The notes under the pieces are model-generated. The model had not been told where the DNA came from and ran no database searches. It saw nothing but the letters and a program-made list of their open reading frames with translations. From Aphidius gifuensis (taxonomy: Eukaryota > Arthropoda > Insecta > Hymenoptera > Braconidae): 64,000 bases of DNA. The position numbers were made by a program, and so were the translations under genes. Shown here in pieces: positions 12,502-24,300 of this stretch (position 1 is its first letter; every line of letters begins with the position of its first letter). The DNA lies in the NCBI RefSeq assembly GCF_014905175.1, contig NC_057792.1:2852001-2916000 (forward strand). Direction: 5' to 3'.

Positions 12502-13981
12502 TTATCGCCAATAGTCATTCGATCTTGGTGGTGGATCAAATACACCACCATCATAAGTTGGTGGTTTTTGAACTATTGGTTGTTGTTGTGGTGGTGGTGG
12601 TTGATATGCTGATGGTGGCTGATATGGTCTTGAAAAATAGAAAAATAAACAAATTAAGTAAACCATTGAATCATATATGAAAATTAAATTCATATACTGA
12701 ATTATTAACTTACGAGCTTTGTGGTATTGCTCTATTTTCATAATCAATACGATTTTTACGTCTTAAATCATCATAATTAACGTATGAGTTGTTATTTGGA
12801 AGAGGAGGATTTAATTTAAATCCAGCATCTGAATCTAATGACAAAAACAAAATAAATATTAATTATTGATAGATATATCAATAATAAAATTAATTATAAT
12901 TACCATTGTCAATTGCACCTCTTGATAATGAATCATAATCTGGTGTTTGATAAGGTTCAATATCAAGAGCATGACCCATTGGTGAAAAATCATCAGTTGG
13001 TAATTTTGAATCATTTGCAGTTTTTCCATCAAACCAAGCTTGAGATTCACCATCACGTGGTTGATATTCTCTACAAAAATATAATTTATAATTATCATTG
13101 TATATTGTCCTAATTAATATAATAAATTTTATAAATATTGTTTGTTTTTTTAATTACCGATTGTTCATGTTTTGTGCTTGAAGAATTCTAGCTTTAAAAT
13201 CACTATTTGGAAGTGCCATTAATTTTTGCATACAAGTTGTACGATATGACATTGATCCAATAATAAAACCAGAAAAACTAGTTAAACCAAGTATCAAACG
13301 ATTTTTTTTTAATGTACCATTATTCATTAAATAATAACATGCACCAGTTGCAAGTGCACCAAGTGATACACCTCTTATTGTTGCTTGTGTTTGACATTCT
13401 CCAAGTACTTTTTTTTCTTCTGGAGTCATTGTGATACTCTAAATAGATAATTTATTAAAAAAAACAATAATATTATTAACTATTTAAATAATAGATAAAT
13501 TATTAAACAAGTTTTAAATTTTTTTGTAATATTTATAAATAAACATTACAGCGTAGAAAAATATTTCTACAAGGTCATCGAAATTAGTAAAAAAAACAAA
13601 TAAATAAATTAATTTTTTAATATCAAAAATTGCATAGTGTATTGTTAATTAAATTGAGATTATTATTGATAAAATATAATCAAATTAAATATGTTTTTAA
13701 CAACAAAAAACACTTGAACTTTGTAAATTTAATTTTATTGTAATTTTTTTTTGTCAATCATTGATTTTTTAAATAATAAAGGGAAATATTTATTAATAAT
13801 AAATTAATAAAGATTGTTTTAAGACTAATTAAACCAGTAGAATAATATTTAAATAAAAACAAACCATAATATCTGAAGCTGATTGTTGTCTTGGTGGCAA
13901 CCGGTTAGGATCAAATCCAGATTGTTGTTGTCTTGGAAAAGGTGGTTGATTACCTTGTTCATTTCCATAATAATCATTCAT
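12502..13981 (-). CDS. OCIAD1: OCIA domain-containing protein (OCIAD1/asrij orthologue)
   Basis: Five exons on the minus strand, 13981-13865, 13438-13158, 13070-12904, 12834-12714 and 12628-12502, keep frame and encode 270 residues. The N-terminal 40 residues are Gln/Pro/Asn-rich (MNDYYGNEQGNQPPF). The OCIA domain follows at about residues 44-125, starting TPEEKKVLGECQTQ. It holds two hydrophobic segments, about 62-78 (GVSLGALATGACYYL) and 86-103 (RLILGLTSFSGFIIGSM), and the conserved SYRTTCMQKLM ending. The tail is disordered and Pro/Tyr-rich (SAYQPPPPQQQP, YDGGVFDPPPRS). Family members are membrane proteins of endosomes and mitochondria; Drosophila asrij maintains blood-cell precursors, partly through JAK/STAT and Arf1. 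The gene lies head-to-head with RN-tre. The start was chosen because it supplies the usual N-terminal extension and splices in phase 0. Confidence 0.88.
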
Positions 13982-14789
13982 AATTAATTACAATATATTA
14001 CCACAACTATTAATTAAAAATATAAACAAAATTTATAGCAATATGACAATGTCACAATATTGAGTAATATTTAATGTTTTTTGAGGTTATGTTATGCTGT
14101 TAACAATTGCACAATTGCTCCAATGAAAATCAAGAAATTCAAGGCTAAAGAAAGACTCTTTTTCTCTCTTTTATATATTTTTTTTCTCTCTATTATTTTC
14201 ACAGTGTTGGCAAGCTCGTTTAGTTGAGTCAATTCCGGAAAAAAAAATAACTGGATAAATAAAAAGTCAAAAGATTATTATGATAAATTAAATTGATTTT
14301 TTTCCTTGTAATAAAAAATTAACAAACGATATTTAAAAAACAAAAATATAAAAACCAAATAAATATACAAATTATCATTACAATATGTAGATAAACTAGT
14401 TAATAATGTCAATAAAAATTGTGAGTATGTTTTCTAATAATGATAAATTTTCTTGTTTGTGATTAAAAAAAAAAATATATATATAATAATAAAAATAAAA
14501 AAAGAAACGGTAAGTAGTAATAATTTATAACCTTTTTTTTGTGTCAAAAACAGACAGATTGTTTATTAACATTTAACACCTGTCAATAATGAATATAATA
14601 TTAATGAAAATAATAATTTTGTTTATAGGTACTAGCTTGATAATAATGTCATAATATTTGAGTACCACATATGGATGTCGAATAGAAAATAAGTAACAAT
14701 AGTAGCAAAAGAAAAAAAAAAAAAGGATTTGTGAATTTAAGAGTTGGCGGTATGCTTGAAGATATATTATTGTTAATTAATCTTGTGGA
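13982..14789. promoter_or_regulatory. shared divergent promoter region of OCIAD1 (-) and RN-tre (+)
   Basis: 808 bp separate the start codons of two divergent genes. Mixed-composition patches lie at about 14060-14240 (closest to OCIAD1) and 14620-14790 (just upstream of RN-tre); the middle is A/T-rich. Both promoters and 5' UTRs should fall here unless upstream non-coding exons exist. No individual motif can be assigned confidently. Confidence 0.5.
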
Positions 14790-17178
14790 ATGAATGAGGA
14801 CGAGTTATTAAAACGATCCGCTGCTGAGCGTGATAAAATATTTAGTCAATATGATCGTGGAAGAGAAAATGGTGCTGAAATTGATGCCTGGGAAGATCCT
14901 GCATATGAAGTTTATCATGTCACTGATAGATATGGTTTTATCCAGTAAGTATTTCATTATTTATAATTATATTATTTATTATTAATTCACATTAATTAAA
15001 TTTTTGCTTTTTAAATATTTATTTTGCTTATAATCAATATTGAAAAATTTGTTTACAATTTGCATAGTAAATTAATTTTATATTTATCAAAAAGTGTTGA
15101 TGATTAAATTATTAACTGGATGAAAAAATTTAAAATAATTATAAAATAAGTAAAATCAATTTATTGTGTATTGAAAAAAAATATACATATACAGATAAAC
15201 AGAATTTTTATTGAGGTCAATATGAAAATAAATTAATCATTAAAAAATTTAAAATAGCCAATGAATTAAATGATCATTTTTTTTCTTAAATTTACAGTGA
15301 TAAACGTTTACCAGGTAAATTGGATACAAATGAAATAAAAATGAAACTTGTAGAAATGGAAAGAGTTAAAAAATGGGAAAAAATGACAACACAATGGAAT
15401 AGTCAAGTAACTAAAGAAAAATTAAAACGTAGAATATACAAAGGTATACCAGATAGATTTCGTGGTAAAGTTTGGTGTTTATTATTGGGTGTACAAAAAT
15501 TAAAAGATGATAATCCAGGTAAATATGAAGAAATGTTAAAAATTGCAAGACAATGGTCAACTGAAATACGACAAATTGATGCTGATGTTGCAAGACAATA
15601 CAGAGATCATATTGACTACAGGTAATTTATTATTTTAAATATATAAATAATGTATTATTAAGTAGTAAAAAGAAAATAATAATTTTAATTAATATATTAT
15701 TTATAGAGAAAGATACAGCATAAAACAAAGATCAATGTTTTTCGTATTGTCTGCGTACAGTATGTATAATTCACAAGTTGGTTATTGTCAAGGGATGTCA
15801 GTATTGGCTGGTTTATTATTACTATATATGAATGAAGAAGATGCATTTTGGGGTCTAACTGTTTTACTTGCTGATAAAAAATACAGCATGCATGGTTTGT
15901 TATTATTTATTAAAAAATAAAATTTCTATTTTAATATAATTTTTATAATTAATTTTGGCTGTTACAGGTTTTTATGTTGATGGATTTCCAAAGCTAAATC
16001 GTTTTATTGAACATCATGATAAAATAATGAATAGATTTCTTCCAAAATTAAAAAAAAAACTTGATAAATGTGGATGTGATTCAATTCTTTATGCACTTAA
16101 ATGGTTTTTTGTTGTATTTCAAGAAAGAGTAAGTTATTAATTCTTTTCATATTTAATTTAGTATATTAAATTTATTAATTATTTATTTATATTAATATAG
16201 ACACCAGTTAGTCTTGGACTTCGTGTTTGGGATGTATTTATTCTTGATGGTGATAGAGTATTATCAGCAATGGCATATACTATTATGAAAATACATAAAC
16301 GTTATTTAATGCAACTTGATTCACTTGATGAATTTTGTAATTATTTACAAATTAAAATTGAAAAAGATTTTCGTTTTGATGATGATACTGTTATTAGTTC
16401 AATGGAAAAAAATCAAGAAGAATTAAAACGTGCTAAATTAGATTATCCTGGACCACCGTTACCCCATGAATTGCCAAGTTTTCCATTTGGAATATTTAAA
16501 GAGCCATCATTTACAAATAAAGTAAGTTCTATAATTGATTTACATATTTATTTATTTTTTTTATTAAATAACATTTAAAATGATGGATATGCTTTTAATT
16601 ATAATATTTAGGTTGGCATAAGAGCTGAAGAATTTACAGAAGCTCAAGCAGTACTTCGTGAATCAGTTGCATTACGTCGTGATATGGCAGCATCTGATGA
16701 TAATGAAAATAGTCCACCACCACATGATCCACCATCTGGTAGTGAAATGGGTGGTAGTAAATTTTCATTTGATCCAAGTATGGATGATGGTGGTTCACCA
16801 AATGGTTCACGTCGTTCACTTGCTAATACATCAGTAACATCAACTGCTGATTTATCTGTATTTAGTACAGCAACACGTTCACAAGCACTTGATAATAGTC
16901 TTGATACACAAAGTAATATGTCTGCTGGTAGTTCTGAATCAAATGGTGCACCAACACCACGTGCAACACCATTTGAACAAAATGCCATTAGAATAAATGT
17001 ACCATATCCATCATACTCAACAAGTTTATACAATGATATTGGACAAAGAACATTACCAGGATCACTTGAAACACAACATAAAATATGTATTAAAATTGAT
17101 TCTGATGATACACCAACTGTTGAAAATCTTAAACCATTCACACTTGAGAATCAAGAATTTGAATTTGATTTAAAATAA
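14790..17178 (+). CDS. USP6NL: TBC-domain Rab GTPase-activating protein, RN-tre/USP6NL type
   Basis: Six exons, 14790-14944, 15298-15621, 15707-15894, 15968-16128, 16201-16521 and 16612-17178, give 571 residues. The N-terminus (MNEDELLKRSAAERDKIFSQ) and the DPAYEVYHVTDRYGFIH block are characteristic of RN-tre. The TBC domain spans about residues 97-310, with RIYKGIPDRFRGKVWCLLLG. The dual catalytic fingers are present: Arg151 in IDADVAR (IxxDxxR) and Tyr186/Gln188 in VGYCQG (YxQ). The C-terminal 200 residues are low-complexity, Ser/Pro/Asn-rich and presumably disordered. In other animals RN-tre stimulates GTP hydrolysis on endosomal and Golgi Rabs (Rab5, Rab41, Rab43 have been proposed) and links to receptor endocytosis through Eps8. 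No ubiquitin protease domain is present, as expected for USP6NL rather than USP6. Every splice phase agrees. Confidence 0.9.
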
Positions 17179-18437
17179 TTATATAATTCATTATTTTTTT
17201 ATTTATCAAATATAAAAGACGTTTATATAAATTTATTATTTAAAGGAGGGGTTTAAAAAAGTCTCAAAAGAAAAATCAAAATAACAAAAATACAACAACC
17301 CCAACGAATTATGAAATTTAAAAAATATAATTAACAAAAAAAATACTCAACTTTATTTCATTACTTGATTAACAAAAATCAACGAGTTAAAAATACATAA
17401 TTACTTCTATTTTTTAATTTATCAAATCTCAATTGTCGAAAATTTAAAAAACAATTTATAGAAATGGAAATACAATAAAAAAAAAAAGAAATATATTATA
17501 TTGTAAAAAAATATTAATACTCTTCGAATTATTACGAAAATTGTTCAAATTGTAAAAAAAATAATAAATAAAAGAGATAAATAATACGATAATAATAAAC
17601 GTTGATAAAAAAAATTCGTTAAAATGAATTTAATTATAACGTAGTTGATGTATAGAAGTGTTTAAAAAAAAAAAACGACAGTATTTGATGACACAAAAAT
17701 AAAAGAGAATAATTAACAGTTAAATTTGATGAAAAAAAAAAACATAATATTAAATTATTAATTAATAGCAATAGAGAGTTGATATTAACATCGATATTTT
17801 AAATGTAATTTAATTATATATAATTATTTTTCAAGCCAGTGTTGGTTTTTGAAAATTTTATTTATCAGAAAGCAAAGTAAAAAAGAAGAAAAAATGAGTT
17901 CAACCATGACAAAATGTCATATGAATATTATTTAAATTTATTTTTTTAATTTCGTCTTTTTAATTTTTTTTAAAAAAATAATAATAAATATTCTTTTATT
18001 GTAATGATATGTGGCAATATATATTTTCTGAGTGATAAGAAAGAAAAATTTGTATTAAAATTATTTCATTTATATTTCATCTTGATTAATTAATTTTTTT
18101 TAAATTAATTTTCAGAGTAAATTTACCTGTAATCAAGTTGAATAAATTAAAAAGAAGACATAGTAGAAATTTGTGTTACCAATCAAGTAAAAATTATTAT
18201 TATTATTAATATTATTATTATTGTATTTTTATTGCTAAATCAACATTCAACCGGCTTTTGTTTTCTCTTTGCAAAAATTTTTATATTCTCCAGACGAATT
18301 TTACGATCATAAAAGCCACACCAAGCCAGACAGAAAGAACAAACGAGTCAACTTACAAGACCTTGAATTTTTCAATTTAAAATATAATATCAATAGCTTT
18401 GTTAAAAGTATTTTGATAAAAATCAGTAACTGTCAAA
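17179..18437. other. intergenic: RN-tre 3' region and UCH upstream region
   Basis: About 1.26 kb, dominated by A/T runs. The first part probably holds the RN-tre 3' UTR. Complexity rises at about 18240-18437, just before the UCH start codon, marking its 5' UTR. A short open frame there (18269-18457) overlaps the UCH start in another frame and has no recognisable features. Confidence 0.4.
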
Positions 18438-20016
18438 ATGTCTCTTGTTCCTCTTGAATCAAATCCTGAGGTAAGTTTATCAATAAAAATTATAAATACT
18501 AATTAAAATAAATATAAACTATGCAAATATTTTTTGATTTGGTTATGTCTTATCTCAAATTACTTATGCTGACTAATGAAATTTTTTTTCTTTTGTTCTA
18601 GGTGATGACCAAGGTAAATAATCAGCCAACATATCAAGATACATAATTTATTTTCAATTTAAAAGTATAAAAAAATTTAATTTATAATATTATTTTTAGT
18701 TTATTCATCAACTTGGTGTATCAAGTAAATGGTGTTTGACTGATGTTTATGGAACTGACCCTGAACTTTTGGCAATGGTGCCACAGCCACTTCAGGCACT
18801 CATTTTGTTGTATCCATACACTGATAAGGCAAGTTTTAATTTTCTTATTAATTTTAAATTAAATTTGGCTTAAAAATTAGAAGAATTGTTTGAATAACTT
18901 TTTTTTTTTTTCATCATAAAACATTGTGGAAATGATTTTTTGTTAATTTGATTGTGTTTTACATTGTTTTATTTATTTTATGTTGAATATTTAATAAAAC
19001 AGGCTCAAGCATATGACAATGAAGTTGTTGAAAAACTAAAAAATGATGGTCAAAAAGTATCACCAAATGTTTTTCATATGCAACAGTGTGTTTCAAATGC
19101 CTGTGGTACTGTTGCATTAATTCACTCAGTTGCCAACAATTTGGATGTGTGAGTCATGAATAAAAATATCCATAATAACATTGATATAATTTTAACATAA
19201 ACAACAAAAAACAAGAACTATATTTAGATTAAATAAAAAAAAAACAAACATATTAATCATTTTATTTTTTATTTTAAATAATATATAGAATTGAAATTGA
19301 AGATGGTATGTTGAAAACATTTCTTGAAAAAGCTAAGGATTTATCATTTGAAGAAAAAGGACAATTGTTAGTTGATACTGCTGTTAGTGGTATTATGGAG
19401 GCACATGAACAATTGGCACAAGAAGGACAAACTGAAGCACCTGATGAAAATGCACCAGTTTATCATCATTTTGTTGCTTTTGTTGAAAAAGATGGATCAC
19501 TCTATGAGCTTGGTAAGTCATTCATTTTTATTTAATCCTATTTTTCAAGTATAGAGCTTAAAAAATTTATAAATATTTTTTTAAATTAACCAGTCAATTA
19601 AATCATAATTAAAAATAAATTTGCAAAGTAGGTAAAAATTAGTTTTATAATTTTTTTTCAATTATTTAAAATCGAAACAAGTTGATTAATCATTTGTTTA
19701 ATAATTATTAATTTTAACAATAAGTATTTTTAATTTATTTGCAACTAAAATCATTTTATAATTAAATTTATTATCTATCAAAAGACTGCTTTATTAAAAT
19801 AGTAATAGACTTTGAAGAATAAGGTTATCGAAATTGTAAAAACAAAATAAAATGATAATTATTAATACAGATGGAAGAAAACCATTTCCAATAAATTATG
19901 GTCCAACAACAAAGGACAAACTTCTGGAAAATGCAACAAAAGTTTGCTCTGAATATATGGCAAGAGATCCAGGTGAAGTTCGCTTCACAATGATTGCTTT
20001 GACATCAAGCGAATAA
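18438..20016 (+). CDS. Uch: ubiquitin carboxyl-terminal hydrolase (UCH-L3 type, peptidase C12)
   Basis: Six exons, 18438-18470, 18602-18613, 18700-18828, 19003-19148, 19289-19512 and 19871-20016, give 229 residues, the usual size for UCHL1/UCHL3 enzymes. The fold is a single peptidase C12 domain beginning MSLVPLESNPEVMTKFIHQL. The triad is intact: Cys92 in SNACGTVALIHS, His167 in YHHFVAFV and Asp182 in LYELDGRKPFPI. The active-site crossover loop falls near residues 150-163. These cytosolic enzymes remove small adducts from the ubiquitin (and NEDD8) C-terminus and recycle free ubiquitin. The sequence matches Drosophila Uch over its whole length as I recall it. Two gene-structure oddities are a 12-nt microexon encoding VMTK and an intron with a GC donor (AAG|GCAAGT). 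Confidence 0.92.
18602..18613 (+). other. Uch: 12-nt microexon of UCH
   Basis: GTGATGACCAAG lies between an acceptor (TTGTTCTAG) and a donor (GTAAAT). It encodes VMTK in phase 0. The residues are needed to complete the PEV-x-TK-x-IH-x-LG start of the family, so the exon is probably constitutive. Confidence 0.85.
18829..19002 (+). other. Uch: GC-AG intron of UCH
   Basis: The exon ending TATCCATACACTGATAAG is followed by GCAAGT instead of GTAAGT. The only join that keeps frame to the next exon (ACAG|GCTCAAGCATAT) uses this GC donor. The rest of the donor matches consensus perfectly, as is usual for GC-AG introns. Confidence 0.8.
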
Positions 20017-21375
20017 TCATCATCAAATTACTTCATACCTAAAAAAAAAAAAGGAATATTTACGTTTTTTTTTCAAATATAAGTTTTTTTATAAAATAAG
20101 GCTTCACAGTGTCATCTAGGTAATTATCCTTTTTTTTTTTTTTTTTTTTCATATATTATACGCAATTTATAAAAATTGATACAAAAAAAAATTGCAAAAT
20201 TATTATATTAACAAATCCAACGTGATTGAGTGTTTAACTTTATTTTGTCAATTTCATAAATGTTTAAATAAAAAAAATTAATTATAAATAATAAGGATTA
20301 TTATTAGATTATTTTTTTTAATTCACTTTATTTCATCAAACTAGTAACTCTCCTTGTTTCAGTGCCAGAAGTGCATACACATAATTTTTAAATCATTTTA
20401 ATTACATTTATAATATGTGATTTGTTCAATTTTTGTTTTTTAAATTTAATTAGTTATTTGATTATAATTTTTCTAAAACAAATAATTATCTAAATTTTCA
20501 AAAACTTTTTTTTATTTTTTTAAATTAATGTAAACAGTGCAAATTTATTTTATTATTTATTTTGTCATTCTATTTAACAGAATATTTATTAAATAAAATC
20601 TAGTATTAGCTGTAAGTACATTTTTGTACATCTGCTCCGACTAGTAATTTTAAATTTACACTTAAATTAATTCTCATTTATGAATTCAATCAATTATCAA
20701 TGATATTTGAATAAAATTATCAAATTATAAAATAAATAGTCAATTAATTTTTTAACTATGAGACGATTTTACCAACGAGGAAAATACAATAATTACAATT
20801 TGTTTAATTTTTTTTTAAATTTTTAAATTTTATTTATTTTTTTATACGTTTTTCTGTTTATTTAAATTTTATTTAATTTATATTCTAATAATGTATACAG
20901 CGTGCAGAGAATTATTATAATGTGACCTTCGCATCGAGTACTCAAAAATTATTTTTTAATTTTTATTATAAGATATATATTTTTTTTTTTATTATTTCAA
21001 GTACTTTAATGCGTTACCACGACATTCGGCAATGTAGTCTTTGGATATTTATTGATAAATTCACTTAAAACTAGAGTCGCGGTTCATGGCAGGCGGTTTA
21101 ATATATTTTATATTTTTAAATATTGTTTTTCATTTGATTTTATCTGAGATATAATTAATTATCTATTATCAATTTGCTAGTTTTTATTTTCATCTTTTAA
21201 GTACAATATGTTTTAACGAATTATTAAAAAAATTTAAATAGTTTTAAATTAATATTCTTATTTTAAATATTACAATGATGATTTTAATTTTTTGTTATTT
21301 CATATGGAAAATGTTTGTTTTACAATTTAATAATATTTATAATTAATTTCCATAAATTGTTAATCGATTGACATG
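20017..21375. other. convergent 3' regions of UCH (+) and dar1 (-)
   Basis: About 1.36 kb between two stop codons facing each other. It should hold both 3' UTRs. Mixed-composition patches lie near 20340-20380, 20890-20945 and 21010-21090, the last including ACCACGACATTCGGCAATGT and GAGTCGCGGTTCATGGCAGG; they are probably conserved dar1 3' UTR. Overlapping convergent transcripts are possible. No other gene is seen. Confidence 0.45.
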
Positions 21376-24300
21376 TCACTTGGTATGTTGCTTAGGTAAA
21401 TGACGCTTCATATGTAACGCCAGATGATCGCTTCGGGCAAATGATCTTTCGCATACAGCACACTTGAATGGTTTAGCGCCTGTATGCTTACGGTAATGAC
21501 GAGTTAGTTCGTCGCTTCGGGCAAATCTCCATTCACACTCAGGCCATTGACATTGATATGGCTTTTCTCCTGAAATAAAAAAATATCATAAAAATTTTAA
21601 TCGAAATTCTTTTGTAAATATTTAATCGAAATAAGACAATATGATATGCTAAAAAGAAAGCAAACAAATTATCATTTAAATTTTCATTTCATTTGAAATT
21701 CACTTAATTTGATTGCACTCAAATACAATTATTTTTATTTGCTAATTATATTAAGTCTTTATCAATTAATTTAAAATTTGTTTTTATAAATATTTAATTA
21801 ACTTAATTGCTCTTCTGTATTGGCTAATTATGTTTACAATTGGTTCTAGTTTGTCGTTTTTGAAAAGCTAAATTTTAGATAATTTAAGTAGGAAAAAATT
21901 TAGTTGTGGACACACTGGGTATAGTGTGGAATGTTGTTTACCTCGCGCCTGGACAACCCACCCCCTTGAGACAACACACATACACCAATACCCATCAGGT
22001 ACATTGATATCCATTTTATTTTAACATCATTGAGAATAAAAAAATAAAAAGATATTTAAAAAAAAAAAATGTTATTTTATATGTATAACTGAATGAGGAT
22101 GGAATGTGTTTGTGTTGTTATTTGATTGTGATGGTGAAGAGAAAACGATTCTTGAATGCGTGTTGACCGGGACTTACGAGATGGTACGTCCCATTCAAGA
22201 AGATACCGGTGTCCGCACGTGCCCGCGGCTCTCAACTCGGCTACTGATTTATTTATATAAATTTCTTTAGGTTTCATTGAGTTATTTTTTTTTTAGATTA
22301 ACTTGTTAGATCACACGAGTCTTAATTAAATTAATATTATAAAAACCAAATTAATTTATTTCTATTTCATGAAAAAAAAAACATTTTTTTTTTTTTTAAA
22401 TTAATTTTTTAACTTATAAATAAATTAAATTTATGAAAAATTATTTTTTTAAATTAATCATTAAATGATAAATAATTATATAAATTAAAAAAATGTTTTT
22501 TTTTATTAATATAAATATTATTTGAACTTTAAAAAAATATTTTTATGAATTATTTATTTATTTATTTAAAAAATATAAAAATCAACATGTAAATTATATA
22601 TGATAAATAAAAAAAAAAAAATAAATTATATAAAGATTAATTTGATGAATGATTTGACAAATATTTATACAAGTGATTAATCTAAAATATATTTAAAAAG
22701 TCATGTATTGAATTGATTTAAAAAATGAAACGAAAATTGAATTAAATTAAAAAAAGGATTGTATAAATATTTTGATAAAATATTTTTAAAAATTATTAAT
22801 AACAAGAGTCAAGTTTGAATGTTGGTTAAAATATGATAAAATATAATGCATTATTTGAATGGCGCATCGGGTGGTATAGGTACTGGTATATATATTTGCA
22901 GTGGTTGCATTATTCCTTGCAACTTTGAATATACATACTAAAGCTTTTTATATTTTCATATATGTAATGTACACGAGAATACTCGTCTTGGGATGTGGGT
23001 CGCAAACTCAAAGTTGCACACTATAATTCCATCTCTTCCCGTGCATCAGTGTGCATATATATTCACCATCACATAAATATATATTAATGCACAAATACAA
23101 ACTAAACTACCACGCCCTGAAGAGCAACGGAAACTATCGTTTTATATAATTTCATTTTTTTTTTTTTTTTTTTTTTCATTAAATTCACATATTTCATTTC
23201 AATCTTTTTTTATTTTTTATATTAATTATCAAGTATTACACACCTGTGTGGATTCGTTGATGAGCCTTGAGGTGTGAACTTTTAGTGTAAACCTTAGTAC
23301 ATCCTAAAAAAACAAAAAAAACAAAAAAATTAATCAAATAAACCTAATAATCATTATTTAAATATAAATAATTAAAAATTTTAAACTTACCAATAAAATC
23401 ACAATGATGAACTCTACGTTTTTCTAATTCTGGATTATTTCTACGATTAAATTTGGTAATTGATGAAGTTTGTATACGATGTGATTGATTAATAATTGAT
23501 GGTTGCGGATATGGTGGTGGTGGTGTACGTCTTGGTGGTCCATTAATTGGTGATCCAGGATCAGATATTGGTGGTGTTAATGGTGATACATACATAAGCC
23601 TTGTCATTGATCCATATATTGGTGATGTTGCATTACTATTTTGATGTATATGATGATTTTGTGTATCATTATTATTACTATTTGTATCATTATTATTACT
23701 ATTATTATTTTGACTATTACTATTATTATTATTGTTGATGGTGTTGTTGTTGTTGTTGTTATTACTACAATTATTATTATTGTTATTAATACTACTATTA
23801 TTATTATTTATATTAACATTATTATTATTACTATTATTGTATAATTTACGTTCATTTCTTTGATAATTTGTCACATTATTATTTTGACGTCCTTCAAGTA
23901 AATGAAGTGTTGGTTGTTGTTGTTGTTGTTGTTGTTGCTGGTGTTGTTGTGATAATGCTTCACTTTTAATATCAACAGGTGATAATACTGGTGATTGTAT
24001 ATCCTCAGTCTCAATTTTAACATGTGATAATATATTTGTATTTGTTGTTGATGTTGTTGTACCAGTTGTTGTTGTTGGTGTTGTTGGTGTACCAGCTGAT
24101 GTTGTTGGTGTTGTTGTTGTTGTTTGTGATCCAAGCATATCAGCATTTTCTGGATCAAGTTTTTGTATACTTGATGTAATATCTTCCCATAATGGTGGTC
24201 TAAGAAATACATCATCATCTGAACTTGATGGTTGAGATCTATTTGATACAAAACTTGCTTGTGGTCTACATGCTGCTGGTCCACTTGTTTCAAAAAAATC

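Noticed and set aside
16644..17141. 165-codon open frame on the minus strand
   Set aside because: Entirely antisense to the last RN-tre exon. It arises from the low-complexity Ser/Pro/Asp codon pattern and has no motif or splice context.
22077..22277. 66-residue open frame as a standalone small protein
   Set aside because: Better explained by the 66-nt cassette exon it contains. The rest of the frame lacks features and runs into intronic A/T sequence.
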